Of a stretch of 39,939 nt of DNA, positions 9,010 through 17,703 are shown piece after piece. The notes beneath the pieces were generated by a model. It was not told where the DNA came from. It made no database searches and worked only from the letters and a program-made list of their open reading frames with translations. The DNA is taken from assembly GCA_035515515.1 (NCBI GenBank), contig DATJBC010000203.1, positions 1-39,939 on the forward strand. The letters are read 5' to 3'. Source of the stretch: DATJBC01 sp035515515 (GTDB taxonomy: Bacteria > Actinomycetota > Acidimicrobiia > Acidimicrobiales > UBA8190). Position numbers and translations under genes: made by a program. Numbering within the stretch: the stretch's first letter is position 1; every line of letters starts with the position of its first letter.

Positions 9010-10713
9010 TCAGCGCGCCGGGCCGTCGTCACCCGCCACGGGGCCGGCGCCCGCCAGCAGCGAGCCGGCCCACTGGTAGTCGGCCTTCCCCGACGCCGAC
9101 CGCGGCACCTGGGCCACGAGCACCACGTGGCGGGGGACCTTGTAGCCCGCCAGGTGGCGGCGGCAGTGGGCGGCCAGGTCCTCGGCCGTGGGGGGCGCCT
9201 GTGCGTCGGCGGCCTCCACCACGGCGGCGACCTGCTGGCCCCAGCGCTCGGAGGGCTCCCCCACCACCACGGCGTCGGCCACCAGGGGATGGGACTTCAA
9301 CACCGCTTCGACCTCCTCGGGGTACACCTTCTCCCCGCCGGTGTTGATGCACAGCGACCCCCGGCCCAGCAGCCGGATGGTGCCGTCGGCGTCCACGCTG
9401 GCCATGTCGCCGGGGAGCGACCACCGCCGGCCCTCGATCTCGACGAAGGTCTCGGCCGTCTTGGCGGGGTCGTTGTAGTAGCCGATGGGGACCGGGCCGG
9501 TGGTCGCCAGGCGCCCCACGGCGCCCGACCCCGGCTCCACGGGCCTGAGGTCGTCGTCCACGACCAGGGTGGCCCCCTGCTTGGGGGCGAAGCGCAGCGA
9601 CCCCGACGGGACGGGCCCGCGCCGGCCGATGGCGACGGCCTGCACGGGTGCCTCCGAGGACCCGACCGCCTCGCTGATGGCCAGCACGCTCGGGAGCAGG
9701 GCCAGCAGGCCGTCTTTGACCTCGCCCGTGAGGATGCTGCCGCCCGAGCCGAGCAACAGGAGCGACGACGTGTCGTGGGCGCCGGCGTCGCGCCGCAGCG
9801 CCTCGAGGAGCGGGCGGCCGCTCGTGTCGCCCACCAGCGTGAGCATGGTGACGCGCTCGCCCTCGATGAGGTCGAGCACCAGGTCCATGTCCATGGAGCG
9901 CCCCGGGTAGAGCACCGCCCGGCCCCCGGCGAGGAGCGAGCCCAGCACGGCCCACTGCCCGCTGGCGTGCATGAGCGGGCCCAGCGCCATGGTGACGAAC
10001 TCGTCGGGGCCGGGATCGCCCGGCGCCAGGAACGGCGTGGCCCGGTGCCCGCGGTTGGCGTGCACGGTGCGGCGGATCTCCTCGGGACGCGTCACGGGGG
10101 GACCGCCGGGGTTCCCGCCCCCCAGGGTGGCGAAGAAGATGTCCTCCTGGCGCCACACCACGCCCCGGGGGAGCCCCGTGGTGCCCCCCGTGTAGAGGAT
10201 GTAGTGGTCGTCCGCGGACCGGGGGCCGAAGTCGCGGGCGGGGGACCCGGCCGCGACGAGGCCCTCGTAGGGGGTGCAGTCGAGAGGCGGCGCGCCCGCG
10301 CCCGAGCCGTCCTCCACCAGCACCAGCGAGCGCAGCGCCGGGGGCCGCGTGGGCAGCGAGGCGACCTGGTCGCCGAGGGCCCGGTCGAAGACGAGGGCGG
10401 TGACATCCCCGTTGTCGAGCAGGTAGGCGAGCTCGGGGCCGCCGTAGCGGAAGTTGATGTTGAGGGGGACGGCGCGCAGCTTGTAGGCGGCCAGCATGGC
10501 TTCGACGAAAGCCACGCTGTTGTAGCCGAAGACCCCCACGTGCTCCCCGGCGCGCACGCCCAGCGTCTCGAGCCCGTGCGCCAGGCGGGTGGCCCGCTCG
10601 TCGAGCTCGGCGAAGCTGCGCCGGGTGGAGCCGCACGACAGCGCCTCGCGTCCGGGGACCTCGTCGGCCACGCACTCGAAGAGGTCAGCCAGGTTGAACT
10701 CCGTGTGGTCCAC
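9010..10713 (-). CDS. AMP-forming acyl-CoA synthetase
   Basis: A 567-residue adenylate-forming enzyme that would activate a carboxylic acid to its CoA thioester. The P-loop reads 'YTGGTTGLPRG' (the usual Ser is Gly and the Lys is Arg). The hinge/A8 region is 'GRGSLCINTGGEKVYPEEVE', and the C-terminal 'SASGKADY' holds the catalytic Lys. I chose the GTG at 10713; upstream in-frame codons to 10875 would overlap the divergent Rieske gene. Likely the first gene of the synthetase-SDR-amidohydrolase operon. The substrate (aryl, steroid or fatty acid) cannot be told from sequence. Confidence 0.88.
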   Translation of the reverse strand: MDHTEFNLADLFECVADEVPGREALSCGSTRRSFAELDERATRLAHGLETLGVRAGEHVGVFGYNSVAFVEAMLAAYKLRAVPLNINFRYGGPELAYLLDNGDVTALVFDRALGDQVASLPTRPPALRSLVLVEDGSGAGAPPLDCTPYEGLVAAGSPARDFGPRSADDHYILYTGGTTGLPRGVVWRQEDIFFATLGGGNPGGPPVTRPEEIRRTVHANRGHRATPFLAPGDPGPDEFVTMALGPLMHASGQWAVLGSLLAGGRAVLYPGRSMDMDLVLDLIEGERVTMLTLVGDTSGRPLLEALRRDAGAHDTSSLLLLGSGGSILTGEVKDGLLALLPSVLAISEAVGSSEAPVQAVAIGRRGPVPSGSLRFAPKQGATLVVDDDLRPVEPGSGAVGRLATTGPVPIGYYNDPAKTAETFVEIEGRRWSLPGDMASVDADGTIRLLGRGSLCINTGGEKVYPEEVEAVLKSHPLVADAVVVGEPSERWGQQVAAVVEAADAQAPPTAEDLAAHCRRHLAGYKVPRHVVLVAQVPRSASGKADYQWAGSLLAGAGPVAGDDGPAR

Positions 10714-10819
10714 CCCCCGCAGCGTCCGGCGCGGTCGTCGCCCCGCTCGATGGCCAACTCGGGCGGTAGATTGGGATTCTGTCAGCACAGGGGACGGCTC
10801 TGCCACGAGGGGGCCAGCC

Positions 10820-12124
10820 GTGGACGTGACCAAGCTCGACGAGATGCTCGTGGGGGACGACGGCCGCGTCCCCAAGGAGCGCTACGTCTCGCGGGCCTTC
10901 GCCGAGCTCGAGATGGAGCGGCTGTGGCCGCGGGTGTGGCAGGTGGCCTGCCGCCACGAGGAGATCCCCGAGGCCGGCGACTTCGTGGAGTACCGGATCG
11001 GCGACCAGTCGATCCTGGTGGTGCGGTCCGAGGACGGCACCGTCCGCGCCTTCCACAACAGCTGCCTCCACCGCGGCACCCGCCTGGCGGAGGGGTGCGG
11101 GACGTTCGCCGACTGCGAGATCCGGTGCCGGTACCACGCCTGGCGGTACCACCTCGACGGGCGGGTGAAGGAGATCGTGGACCGCCACGAGTTCGCCGGC
11201 GTGCCCGGCGACCTCCGCCTGCGCGAGGTCCGCGTGGGCGCCTGGGGCGGCTTCGTGTTCGTCACCATGGACCCCGACGCCCCCGACCTCCTCGACTTCC
11301 TCCGTCCCATCCCCGACTGGCTGGGCCCGTACCGCCTGGAGGACATGCGCTTCTACTCCCACAAGACGACCGTGCTCCCCGCCAACTGGAAGGTGGTGGT
11401 GGACGCCTTCAACGAGGGCTACCACGTGCAGGGCACCCACCCCCAGATCCTGGCGTGGACCGACGACGTGAACATGGAGTACGAGCAGTTCGAGACGCAC
11501 GCCCACTACGGCCGGCTCCCCGCGGCCCGACGGCAGCTGCGGCCCAGCCCGCGCCTGGGCATCGCCGACGAGGACGTCGACGAGTGGGAGATCCTCGCCG
11601 CGCTGGTGGGCGGCCTGGGGGGGCTCTTCTACAACGACGAGCGCCGCATCGTCGACGAGCTCAAGGGCGCCCCGCTCCCGGAGGGGCGCACGCTGATGGA
11701 GCTGTACCAGGAGCGGCGCCGCGACCTGCTGGCGTCGCGCGGCCTCGACGTGTCGCGCTTCACCTTGGACCAGCTCACCAGCGCGGACGACTTCTACTGG
11801 TTCCCCAACGTGCTCGGGCCCATCTACCCCGGCACCGCCATCATGTTCCGGGTCCGGCCCGATGGGCTCGACCCCGACAGCGCCGTCATGGACCTGTGGA
11901 CGCTGCAGTGGCCGGGTGAGGGGTGGCGCCCCTGCGAGCACAAGGTCTACCCCGACTGGACGGCAAAGGACTGGGGGCTCATCACCATCCAGGATTTCGC
12001 CAACATGGCGCACGTCCAGGAGGGCATGAAGTCGCGCGGGTGCGTGGACCTGCGCCTCAACCCCCGCCAGGAGTCGAACATCCTGCACATGCACCGGGTC
12101 ATCGACCGCTACCTGACCAGCTGA
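10820..12124 (+). CDS. Rieske non-heme iron oxygenase, alpha subunit
   Basis: 434 residues from a GTG with GAGGGG 7 bases upstream. The Rieske [2Fe-2S] site is Cys82-x-His84 ... Cys103-x2-His106. The mononuclear iron site is 'DAFNEGYHVQGTH' (Asp195, His202, His207), and a late 'DFANMAHVQEG' offers the third ligand Asp. Such enzymes hydroxylate or demethylate aromatic, steroid or quaternary amine substrates. No beta subunit, ferredoxin or reductase lies beside it, so it must borrow electrons from elsewhere. It is divergent from the acyl-CoA synthetase, and co-control across the 106-bp gap is likely. Confidence 0.88.
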   Translation: MDVTKLDEMLVGDDGRVPKERYVSRAFAELEMERLWPRVWQVACRHEEIPEAGDFVEYRIGDQSILVVRSEDGTVRAFHNSCLHRGTRLAEGCGTFADCEIRCRYHAWRYHLDGRVKEIVDRHEFAGVPGDLRLREVRVGAWGGFVFVTMDPDAPDLLDFLRPIPDWLGPYRLEDMRFYSHKTTVLPANWKVVVDAFNEGYHVQGTHPQILAWTDDVNMEYEQFETHAHYGRLPAARRQLRPSPRLGIADEDVDEWEILAALVGGLGGLFYNDERRIVDELKGAPLPEGRTLMELYQERRRDLLASRGLDVSRFTLDQLTSADDFYWFPNVLGPIYPGTAIMFRVRPDGLDPDSAVMDLWTLQWPGEGWRPCEHKVYPDWTAKDWGLITIQDFANMAHVQEGMKSRGCVDLRLNPRQESNILHMHRVIDRYLTS

Positions 12125-12125
12125 G

Positions 12126-12150
12126 CACCCGGGCGGCGACGCGCCGGGTG
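12126..12150. terminator. Hairpin between convergent Rieske and ABC-2 permease genes
   Basis: Arms CACCCGG and CCGGGTG enclose an 11-base loop just after the Rieske stop and before the permease stop. The position between convergent genes suits a bidirectional terminator. No U-tract. Confidence 0.35.
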
Positions 12151-12157
12151 GGCCCGG

Positions 12158-13333
12158 TCAGGCGTCGCGCCGCGCCATCCGCCACGCCCCCAGTGCCGTC
12201 CACCCCACCAACCACGCCACCAGGACGCAGATCGCCACGAACCTGGTCTCGGGCAACAACAGCGACGTCCCGTGGTTGGCGGCCGGGCCCCCCATGTCGC
12301 CGCCGAAGACGGCGGGCAGCGCGGCGGGCTCCAGGTGGGCGGTGGCCACACCCACGAGCCCCCGCTGCACGTTGATGAGGTGGGGGATGCGCGCCCGGGA
12401 GAAGATCGGCGTGAGGATGACCTCGAGGACGATCATGAGGATCACGGCCACGGTGCGCTGGCCGAGGAGCGACCCCAGTCCGAGCCCCACGACGAGTCCC
12501 ACGGCCGCCTCGAGCTCGAGCCACAGCCCCGTCCTCACCATGAGCGAGGTCGACGGGTACAGGAACTGCTTGGCGTATCCGGGGTAGTCCTGGCGGGCGA
12601 TACGCACGGCCAAGGCCCGCTCGGCCGCCGGCGACGTGGCGGGGACCACCACGCCGGGCGGGCCCTTGATGATGGCGCCGGGTCCCGGCCCGGGCCCGTT
12701 CCCGCACCGGATGTTGCCGGGGATGGGCGCGGCGTAGTCGAAGTCGCACAGGACCTCGTCCACGTGGTGCGCCGCCCAGGTCTGCAGCCCGGCGGACGAG
12801 AGGCCGGCGGGGACGCTGACCCCGTCGTAGTTGAGCTGGGTGGGGGCGGCGAAGACGCACACGGCGCAGACGACGGTGAAGCCCGCCGCCACGAGCGGCC
12901 AGATGATGGCCAGGCCGGCCGGGATGCGCGCCAGGTAGATGGCCAGACGCGACCGTCCCGTGACCACCAGGTGCCGGAACATGCCCTCGGTGAGGTCGAT
13001 CGAGCCCGCCGTGCACCCCAGGGCGGCCGCCACGATGAAGCCGAAGACGTAGAGGACCCCGGTGACCAGCGCGGTGAAGATGTCGTAGCCCCCGGCCGGG
13101 CCGTAGGACTTCGGGGCGATGGCGTGGGCCAGCAGCCGGACCACCAGGAAGACGGTGGGGATGCCGATGGTGACCACGATCAGGGCGATCATGAGTCCCC
13201 GCCGCTTGCGCAGCTCCATGCACCGGGTGGCGATCATGGCGCCGCTGGGTACCCACGAGCCGCGCCGGTCGGGCGCCGCCGGGCTCCCCCCGGGGACGGG
13301 GTGCGTCGTGCTCAGCTCGGTGACCGTGCTCAC
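12158..13333 (-). CDS. ABC-2 type exporter permease
   Basis: A 391-residue membrane protein. Residues 1-45 are cytoplasmic, ending in 'ELRKRRGLMIALIVV'. About six hydrophobic segments follow, with a large extracytoplasmic loop between the third and fourth rich in Pro/Gly and containing 'CDFDYAAPIPGNIRCGNG', whose two Cys could form a disulfide. The GTG start overlaps the ATPase stop (GTGA). Together they form a two-gene exporter of the BcrAB/Nat type, whose members remove antibiotics, lipids or ions. The substrate is unknown. Confidence 0.8.
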   Translation of the reverse strand: MSTVTELSTTHPVPGGSPAAPDRRGSWVPSGAMIATRCMELRKRRGLMIALIVVTIGIPTVFLVVRLLAHAIAPKSYGPAGGYDIFTALVTGVLYVFGFIVAAALGCTAGSIDLTEGMFRHLVVTGRSRLAIYLARIPAGLAIIWPLVAAGFTVVCAVCVFAAPTQLNYDGVSVPAGLSSAGLQTWAAHHVDEVLCDFDYAAPIPGNIRCGNGPGPGPGAIIKGPPGVVVPATSPAAERALAVRIARQDYPGYAKQFLYPSTSLMVRTGLWLELEAAVGLVVGLGLGSLLGQRTVAVILMIVLEVILTPIFSRARIPHLINVQRGLVGVATAHLEPAALPAVFGGDMGGPAANHGTSLLLPETRFVAICVLVAWLVGWTALGAWRMARRDA

Positions 13334-14307
13334 GTCGGGTCCCCCAGCCGGCTCGTGACCTGCAAGAACCACGACTCCAGCGAGGCCTGGACCGCCTGGA
13401 GGCGGTAGACGGGGAGCCCGCCCTCCACCAGGACGCGGTTGATCTCGGCCACGACGTCGCGGGACGTGCCGGCGGGCAGCGTGACGACGAGCCCCGTGGA
13501 CCTGGTGTCCACGTCGGCCCCGAAGGTGGTGGCGTCGAGCAGCGTCCGGGCGCGATCGGGCTCGGCGCAGTCGACCTCGACCGTGAGCGCCGTGCCCGAC
13601 AGGAGCTCGGCGATGGCGCCCTGGCGCACCACCCGTCCCCGGTCGACGATGGCCACGGCGTCGCACGTCCGCTCCACCTCGTCGAGGAGGTGCGACGACA
13701 GCACCACGGTGCGGCCCTCGGCCACGAGCGACACGATCATGTCCCGCATGTCCTGCATGCCGGCGGGGTCGAGGCCGTTCATGGGCTCGTCGAGGATCAG
13801 CAGCTGGGGGTCGCCGATGAGGCAGGCGGCCACCCCCAGCCGCTGGCGCATGCCCATCGAGTACTTCGAGACCTTGTCGTCGGCGCGTTGCAGGATCCCC
13901 ACCCGGCGCAGCGCCGGCTCGATGCGGCTCTTCGCCTCGGGCTCGCGCGCGGCGGCGAGGATCTGGAGGTTCTGGCGGCCGGTGAGGTGGCCGTGGAAGC
14001 GCGGCTCGTCGACGATGGCCCCCACCCGGGCCAGCGCGGCGGCTCGCTGGCGGGGAACCCGGTAGCCGAGAAGCGACATGACGCCGGCATCGGCGCGCGT
14101 GAGCCCCAGCAGCACCCGGATGAGCGTCGTCTTGCCCGCACCGTTGGGGCCGAGGTACCCGAAGGCACATCCCCGGGGGACGAGGAGCTCCACGTCGTTC
14201 ACGGCGACGGTGTCACCGAAGCGCTTGGTGAGCCCGTGGGTCTCCACCGCCCAGCGCCCGTCGTCCTGCGGCCTGGCCGCCGTCGCATCGGCGATCGACA
14301 GGGTCAT
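13330..14307 (-). CDS. ABC-2 type exporter ATPase
   Basis: 325 residues. Walker A 'GPNGAGKTT', the signature in the relaxed form 'YSMGMRQRLG' usual for BcrA/NatA-type ATPases, Walker B 'LLILDEPMNGLD', and switch His in 'LSSHLLDE'. The last ~90 residues form an accessory domain after the core. It precedes and overlaps the permease gene. A self-immunity or drug-efflux role is possible, but no biosynthetic cluster is adjacent. Confidence 0.9.
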   Translation of the reverse strand: MTLSIADATAARPQDDGRWAVETHGLTKRFGDTVAVNDVELLVPRGCAFGYLGPNGAGKTTLIRVLLGLTRADAGVMSLLGYRVPRQRAAALARVGAIVDEPRFHGHLTGRQNLQILAAAREPEAKSRIEPALRRVGILQRADDKVSKYSMGMRQRLGVAACLIGDPQLLILDEPMNGLDPAGMQDMRDMIVSLVAEGRTVVLSSHLLDEVERTCDAVAIVDRGRVVRQGAIAELLSGTALTVEVDCAEPDRARTLLDATTFGADVDTRSTGLVVTLPAGTSRDVVAEINRVLVEGGLPVYRLQAVQASLESWFLQVTSRLGDPT

Positions 14308-14497
14308 CGCCCGGTCTCGGTGTCAACCGGCCTTGCGGATCGTGGTGCGCGCGGGGAGCGGATGGGCCGAGCGTACCCGGTGACCCGGATCGTCTGGTGG
14401 CGCCACGGACCCACTCCGGCAGCCTCCATGAAGAGCCCCGTCCCCGCAATCAGGGTTTCCCCTGACGCCGGGACGCGGGCGTGCGGGCTCGGGTTGC

Positions 14498-16243
14498 GTG
14501 CACGTTGTGGGGCAGACTCTGGCCGTGCCGTGCCGCCCGCACGCCGACCCGTCCCGGCGCCGACGCGCCGCCACGGCGGTGGTGGCGGGCTCGCTGGCGA
14601 TCGCCGCCGCGGCGTGCAGCTCCCCGCGCGGGGCGCCGGCCCCCACCACGGCGCGCCCACCGGCCGTCAGCCCGCTGCTGGCCGTCCCGGCCACCGGCGA
14701 CCCGGCGACCGGCCCCGTCGGGCCCCTGCGCGCCCCCGGCGGCCCGTTCCTGGAAGACCGCTACGGGCGCGCCGCCCTCGTGCACGGTGTGGACCTCGTC
14801 TACAAGGTCCCGCCCTACGAGGTCGAGGTGACGGGGTCGGGGCCCAACGTCCTCACCGCGGACGAGGCCAGGCAGATGGCGGCGCTGGGCTTCGACGTCG
14901 TGCGCCTGGGCGTCATCTGGAAGGGCCTCGAGCCGGGCCGCGTCGGCATCGACGACCCCGCCATCTGCGACCCGGGCGCACCGCGGTCCTCGGGGCCCGG
15001 CCAGTTCAACGCGGGCGCCTTCGAAGCGTACCTGGGCAAGCTCGACGCCACCGTCGCCCTGCTGGGGCACTACGGGATCTACTCGCTCATCGACATGCAC
15101 CAGGACGTCTACAGCGACGTGTTCGGCGGCGAGGGCGCCCCCGACTGGGCGGTGTGCACCGACGGCGCCAAGCCCGCGCCGCAACGGGGCGTCCCCGACT
15201 GGAGCGTCAACCTGCGGGGCCCCGGTGTGGTGGCCGCCTACACCCACTTCTGGAAGAACGACGTGGTGGGCGACCTCCAAGGCGAGTTCGACGCGGTGTG
15301 GGCCAAGGTGGCGGCCCACTTCCGCACCGATCCCTACGTGATCGGGTACGACCCGTTCAACGAGCCCTACGGCGCGGGGCTGCCACCCAACGGCAACGGC
15401 GCCGCCTTCGACGCCGATCTCGAGTGCCTCTACACCGGGCGCGCCCATCCCGGCAGGAGCCAGGCGGGAAAGACGGTGTCGTGCCCGCCCCACGACCCCG
15501 CCGTGGGGCTCGTCCCCCGCATCGAGGCGGCCGACCCCAACCACCTCGTCTTCTACGAGGGCAACTACACGACCGACTCGGGGCCCCTCAACCACATCGG
15601 GCCCATGGCCCTGCCGGGCCTGGTCCTCAACTTCCACGACTACTGCTTCCTGCACGTCCCCAACGGCCCCGAGCCGCCCGACTTCGCCAGCGTGTGCGCG
15701 CCGTCGGAGAAGCTGGTCTTCACCGAGCACGCCGCCCAGCGGGCCGACGACGTCAGCGCCCAGCAGCCCCGGGGGCCCGCCTGGCTGCTCACGGAGTTCG
15801 GCGCCACCACCGACGCCGCCGATCTGGCCCGGATCACGAGCGACGCCGACGGGGCCCTGGTGGGCTGGATCTACTGGCAGTGGCTGCACTACGACGACCC
15901 CACCGGCTCGCACACCTCGGGGCTGTGGCCACCCACGGCCCCCGTCCCGGCGATGCTGGAGGTCCTGGCCCGGACGTACGCGTCGGCGGTGGCGGGCGTG
16001 CCCACGGTCAGCGCCTTCGACCCCCCGTCGGGGCGATTCCTCCTGCAGTACCGCGCCGACCCGGCGATCACCGAGCCCACCGTGATCGTCGTCCCGTTGG
16101 CCACGCACTACCCAGCCGGCTACTGCGCCCGGGTGTCGGGTGGGGCGCGCATCACCTCGCCCCCGGGGGCCGCCGACATCGACGTGCACAACGGCGCCAC
16201 GGCGTCCACGGTCACGGTGACGGTGGCAGCCGGGCACTGCTGA
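14498..16243 (+). CDS. Glycoside hydrolase family 5, endoglycoceramidase-like lipoprotein
   Basis: Up to 581 residues from the GTG at 14498; a GTG at 14525 is also possible. A signal peptide with twin-Arg-rich n-region ends in lipobox 'AAAC' (Cys40), so the enzyme is anchored outside the membrane. The catalytic (beta/alpha)8 domain spans about 80-480: 'LIDMHQDVY' (198-205), the acid/base in 'YDPFNEP' (Glu289) and the nucleophile in 'LTEFGA' (Glu433). These motifs are typical of endoglycoceramidase-type GH5 enzymes, which cut between glycan and lipid in glycolipids. A beta-sandwich C-terminal domain follows (about 500-581). In actinobacteria, relatives also act on sterol glucosides, so the target lipid is uncertain. 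Confidence 0.85.
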   Translation: MHVVGQTLAVPCRPHADPSRRRRAATAVVAGSLAIAAAACSSPRGAPAPTTARPPAVSPLLAVPATGDPATGPVGPLRAPGGPFLEDRYGRAALVHGVDLVYKVPPYEVEVTGSGPNVLTADEARQMAALGFDVVRLGVIWKGLEPGRVGIDDPAICDPGAPRSSGPGQFNAGAFEAYLGKLDATVALLGHYGIYSLIDMHQDVYSDVFGGEGAPDWAVCTDGAKPAPQRGVPDWSVNLRGPGVVAAYTHFWKNDVVGDLQGEFDAVWAKVAAHFRTDPYVIGYDPFNEPYGAGLPPNGNGAAFDADLECLYTGRAHPGRSQAGKTVSCPPHDPAVGLVPRIEAADPNHLVFYEGNYTTDSGPLNHIGPMALPGLVLNFHDYCFLHVPNGPEPPDFASVCAPSEKLVFTEHAAQRADDVSAQQPRGPAWLLTEFGATTDAADLARITSDADGALVGWIYWQWLHYDDPTGSHTSGLWPPTAPVPAMLEVLARTYASAVAGVPTVSAFDPPSGRFLLQYRADPAITEPTVIVVPLATHYPAGYCARVSGGARITSPPGAADIDVHNGATASTVTVTVAAGHC

Positions 16244-16285
16244 GGCCCGCCCGGCCGGCGCCCCCGCCGGGACGCGGGGACGGCG

Positions 16286-16933
16286 TCAGCCCGTGGCCGA
16301 GCCGAAGCCCCCGAAGCCGCCCGCAGGGAGCACGAGCACCCTCGTGGCGGAGACGGTGTCGCCGGTGCGGGTGCCCTGCACCACCACGCGCGCCCCCGAC
16401 ACCACCACGCTGGCGGTGGCGCTCGAGCGCCCGCTCAGGTACGTCGTCGAGGGCTGCTCGTCCACGGTGACCGAGCTCCCCGAGCGGTCCTGGACGACGA
16501 AGCTCTTGGAGGACACGCTCGACACCGTCCCCACCACCGCCGAGCCGCCACCGAGGGGCCCCCCGCCGAAACGCCCGGGGCCGCCGCCCCCGGGCACCGA
16601 GGCGGCGGGGCCCCCGCCGAGGGGGGCCGTGGCGCGGGCCGGGCTCGAGCCCTGGGTGCCGAGCGCCACCGCCAGGGCGATAACGGCCAGGGCGAGCACG
16701 CCCGCCACCCCCCAGCCCAGGCCGGCGTTGCGGCCCAGGCGCCGCAGGCGCCCACCGGGGGCGTCGCCGGGGACGGGCGGTGGCCATCCCGGGTAGCCGT
16801 AGCCGGGCGGCGGCCCGTAGCCGGGGCCCGGGGCCGTGGCGTACCCCGGCGGTGACTCCCAGCTCCCCGGGGTGGGCGCGGGGGGTGCGCCGCCGGAGGC
16901 CTCGGGTCCCGAGGGGTCGTCCACGCTGTCCAT
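16286..16933 (-). CDS. Single-pass membrane protein with DUF5666-like domain
   Basis: 215 residues from the ATG at 16933; an ATG at 16954 would add seven residues. Residues 1-60 are a Pro/Gly/Tyr-rich cytoplasmic tail ('GYGPPPGYGYPGWPPP'), 72-92 a transmembrane helix, 100-130 a Gly-rich linker, and 131-203 a small beta domain ('VVGTVSSVSSKSFVVQDRSG ... VVVQGTRTGDTVSATRVLV') with the repeating pattern of DUF5666/OB-like domains. It ends in 'GGFGGFG'. Family function is unknown. It is convergent with the GH5 gene. Confidence 0.72.
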   Translation of the reverse strand: MDSVDDPSGPEASGGAPPAPTPGSWESPPGYATAPGPGYGPPPGYGYPGWPPPVPGDAPGGRLRRLGRNAGLGWGVAGVLALAVIALAVALGTQGSSPARATAPLGGGPAASVPGGGGPGRFGGGPLGGGSAVVGTVSSVSSKSFVVQDRSGSSVTVDEQPSTTYLSGRSSATASVVVSGARVVVQGTRTGDTVSATRVLVLPAGGFGGFGSATG

Positions 16934-17013
16934 GGGCCCAGCGTGCGCCCTCATCCTGTGCGTCTGCTTTTGGCCCCTTGTGAGGAGCCTGTCACCGCGC
17001 CGGCGGGCGAGGG

Positions 17014-17589
17014 TCAGCGCGGGGAGGCCATGGCCCGCAGCCCGTCGCACACCACCGAGATCATGCGCGCCGACGAGCAGCCCGCCGGGGGGCCGCCCTC
17101 ACCGGCGGTGCACGCCCCCATCACCAGGCCCACCAGGTCGGCCAGGGTGACGTCGGGCCGCACCTGGCCGGCCTCCTGGGCTCGGGCCAGCAGGCGGCCG
17201 GCGGCCTGCTCGAGCTCGGCCTTGGTGTCCGCGGCGGCGTCCTTGATGTCGATGCCCGCCCCCGACAGGGCGTCCACCAGGTTGCGCTTGGACGTGCCCT
17301 CGCGCGCCATGAGGGCCAGGAACTCGAAGAGCGCGCCACCGGGGTCGTCGCTGTCCGCCAGCGCCCGCGCCTCGTCCCGCAGGCGCTCCATGTGGTGCAC
17401 GATGACCGCCGCGAACAGCGCCTCTTTGGTCGGGAAGTGCCGGTACAGGGTGCCCACGCCCACCCCGGCGCGCCGGGCCACCTCGTCGACGGGCACCGAG
17501 GCGCCCTTCTCGGCGAACACCGCCTCGGCGGCCGCCAGGATCGTCAGCCGGTTGCGGCGGGCGTCGGCTCGCATCGACACCGCATTCAC
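17014..17589 (-). CDS. TetR-family transcriptional repressor
   Basis: 191 residues from the GTG at 17589, which has GGGAGGG spaced about 9 bases upstream; the ATG at 17574 would give 186. The N-terminal helix-turn-helix is 'VPVDEVARRAGVGVGTLYRHFPTKEALF'. The rest is the all-alpha ligand-binding/dimer domain. It is divergent from an MFS exporter gene, and the gap contains two inverted repeats matching TetR-type operators. The usual logic is that it represses both genes until an exported compound binds it. Confidence 0.88.
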   Translation of the reverse strand: MNAVSMRADARRNRLTILAAAEAVFAEKGASVPVDEVARRAGVGVGTLYRHFPTKEALFAAVIVHHMERLRDEARALADSDDPGGALFEFLALMAREGTSKRNLVDALSGAGIDIKDAAADTKAELEQAAGRLLARAQEAGQVRPDVTLADLVGLVMGACTAGEGGPPAGCSSARMISVVCDGLRAMASPR

Positions 17590-17606
17590 GCCCTGCCACC
17601 CTCCCG

Positions 17607-17636
17607 TTGACAAGCGGAACGATCGTTCCGTATAGT
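17607..17636 (+). promoter_or_regulatory. Sigma70-like promoter of the MFS exporter gene
   Basis: TTGACA (17607-17612) and TATAGT (17631-17636) are separated by 18 bp, close to consensus. A 16-bp perfect palindrome occupies almost the whole spacer, so a bound repressor would exclude RNA polymerase. Transcription would start near 17643. Confidence 0.65.
17615..17630. promoter_or_regulatory. TetR operator O1
   Basis: CGGAACGATCGTTCCG is a perfect 16-bp palindrome lying between the -35 and -10 boxes of the exporter promoter. It shares both arms with the second site 33 bp away (centre to centre), about three helical turns, so two dimers could bind the same DNA face. Confidence 0.75.
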
Positions 17637-17647
17637 GGCCACCATAC

Positions 17648-17663
17648 CGGAACGACAGTTCCG
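17648..17663. promoter_or_regulatory. TetR operator O2
   Basis: CGGAACGACAGTTCCG has the same six-base arms as O1 with a two-base change in the centre. It sits just downstream of the predicted transcription start, where a bound repressor would block early elongation. Confidence 0.68.
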
Positions 17664-17703
17664 ATTGTACACCGAAGCCGCCCCCCGCAACAGGGAGAAC
17701 CCC

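Noticed and set aside
8716..11919. A 1067-codon open frame on the plus strand across the SDR, CoA synthetase and Rieske genes
   Set aside because: It is antisense or out of frame to genes with intact motifs, and its product is an Arg/Gly/His/Pro-rich string without domains; long chance frames are normal at this GC content.
13690..16470. A 926-codon plus-strand frame over the ABC ATPase and GH5 genes
   Set aside because: Different frame from the GH5 enzyme, whose catalytic motifs and lipobox are intact; no domain in the long frame.
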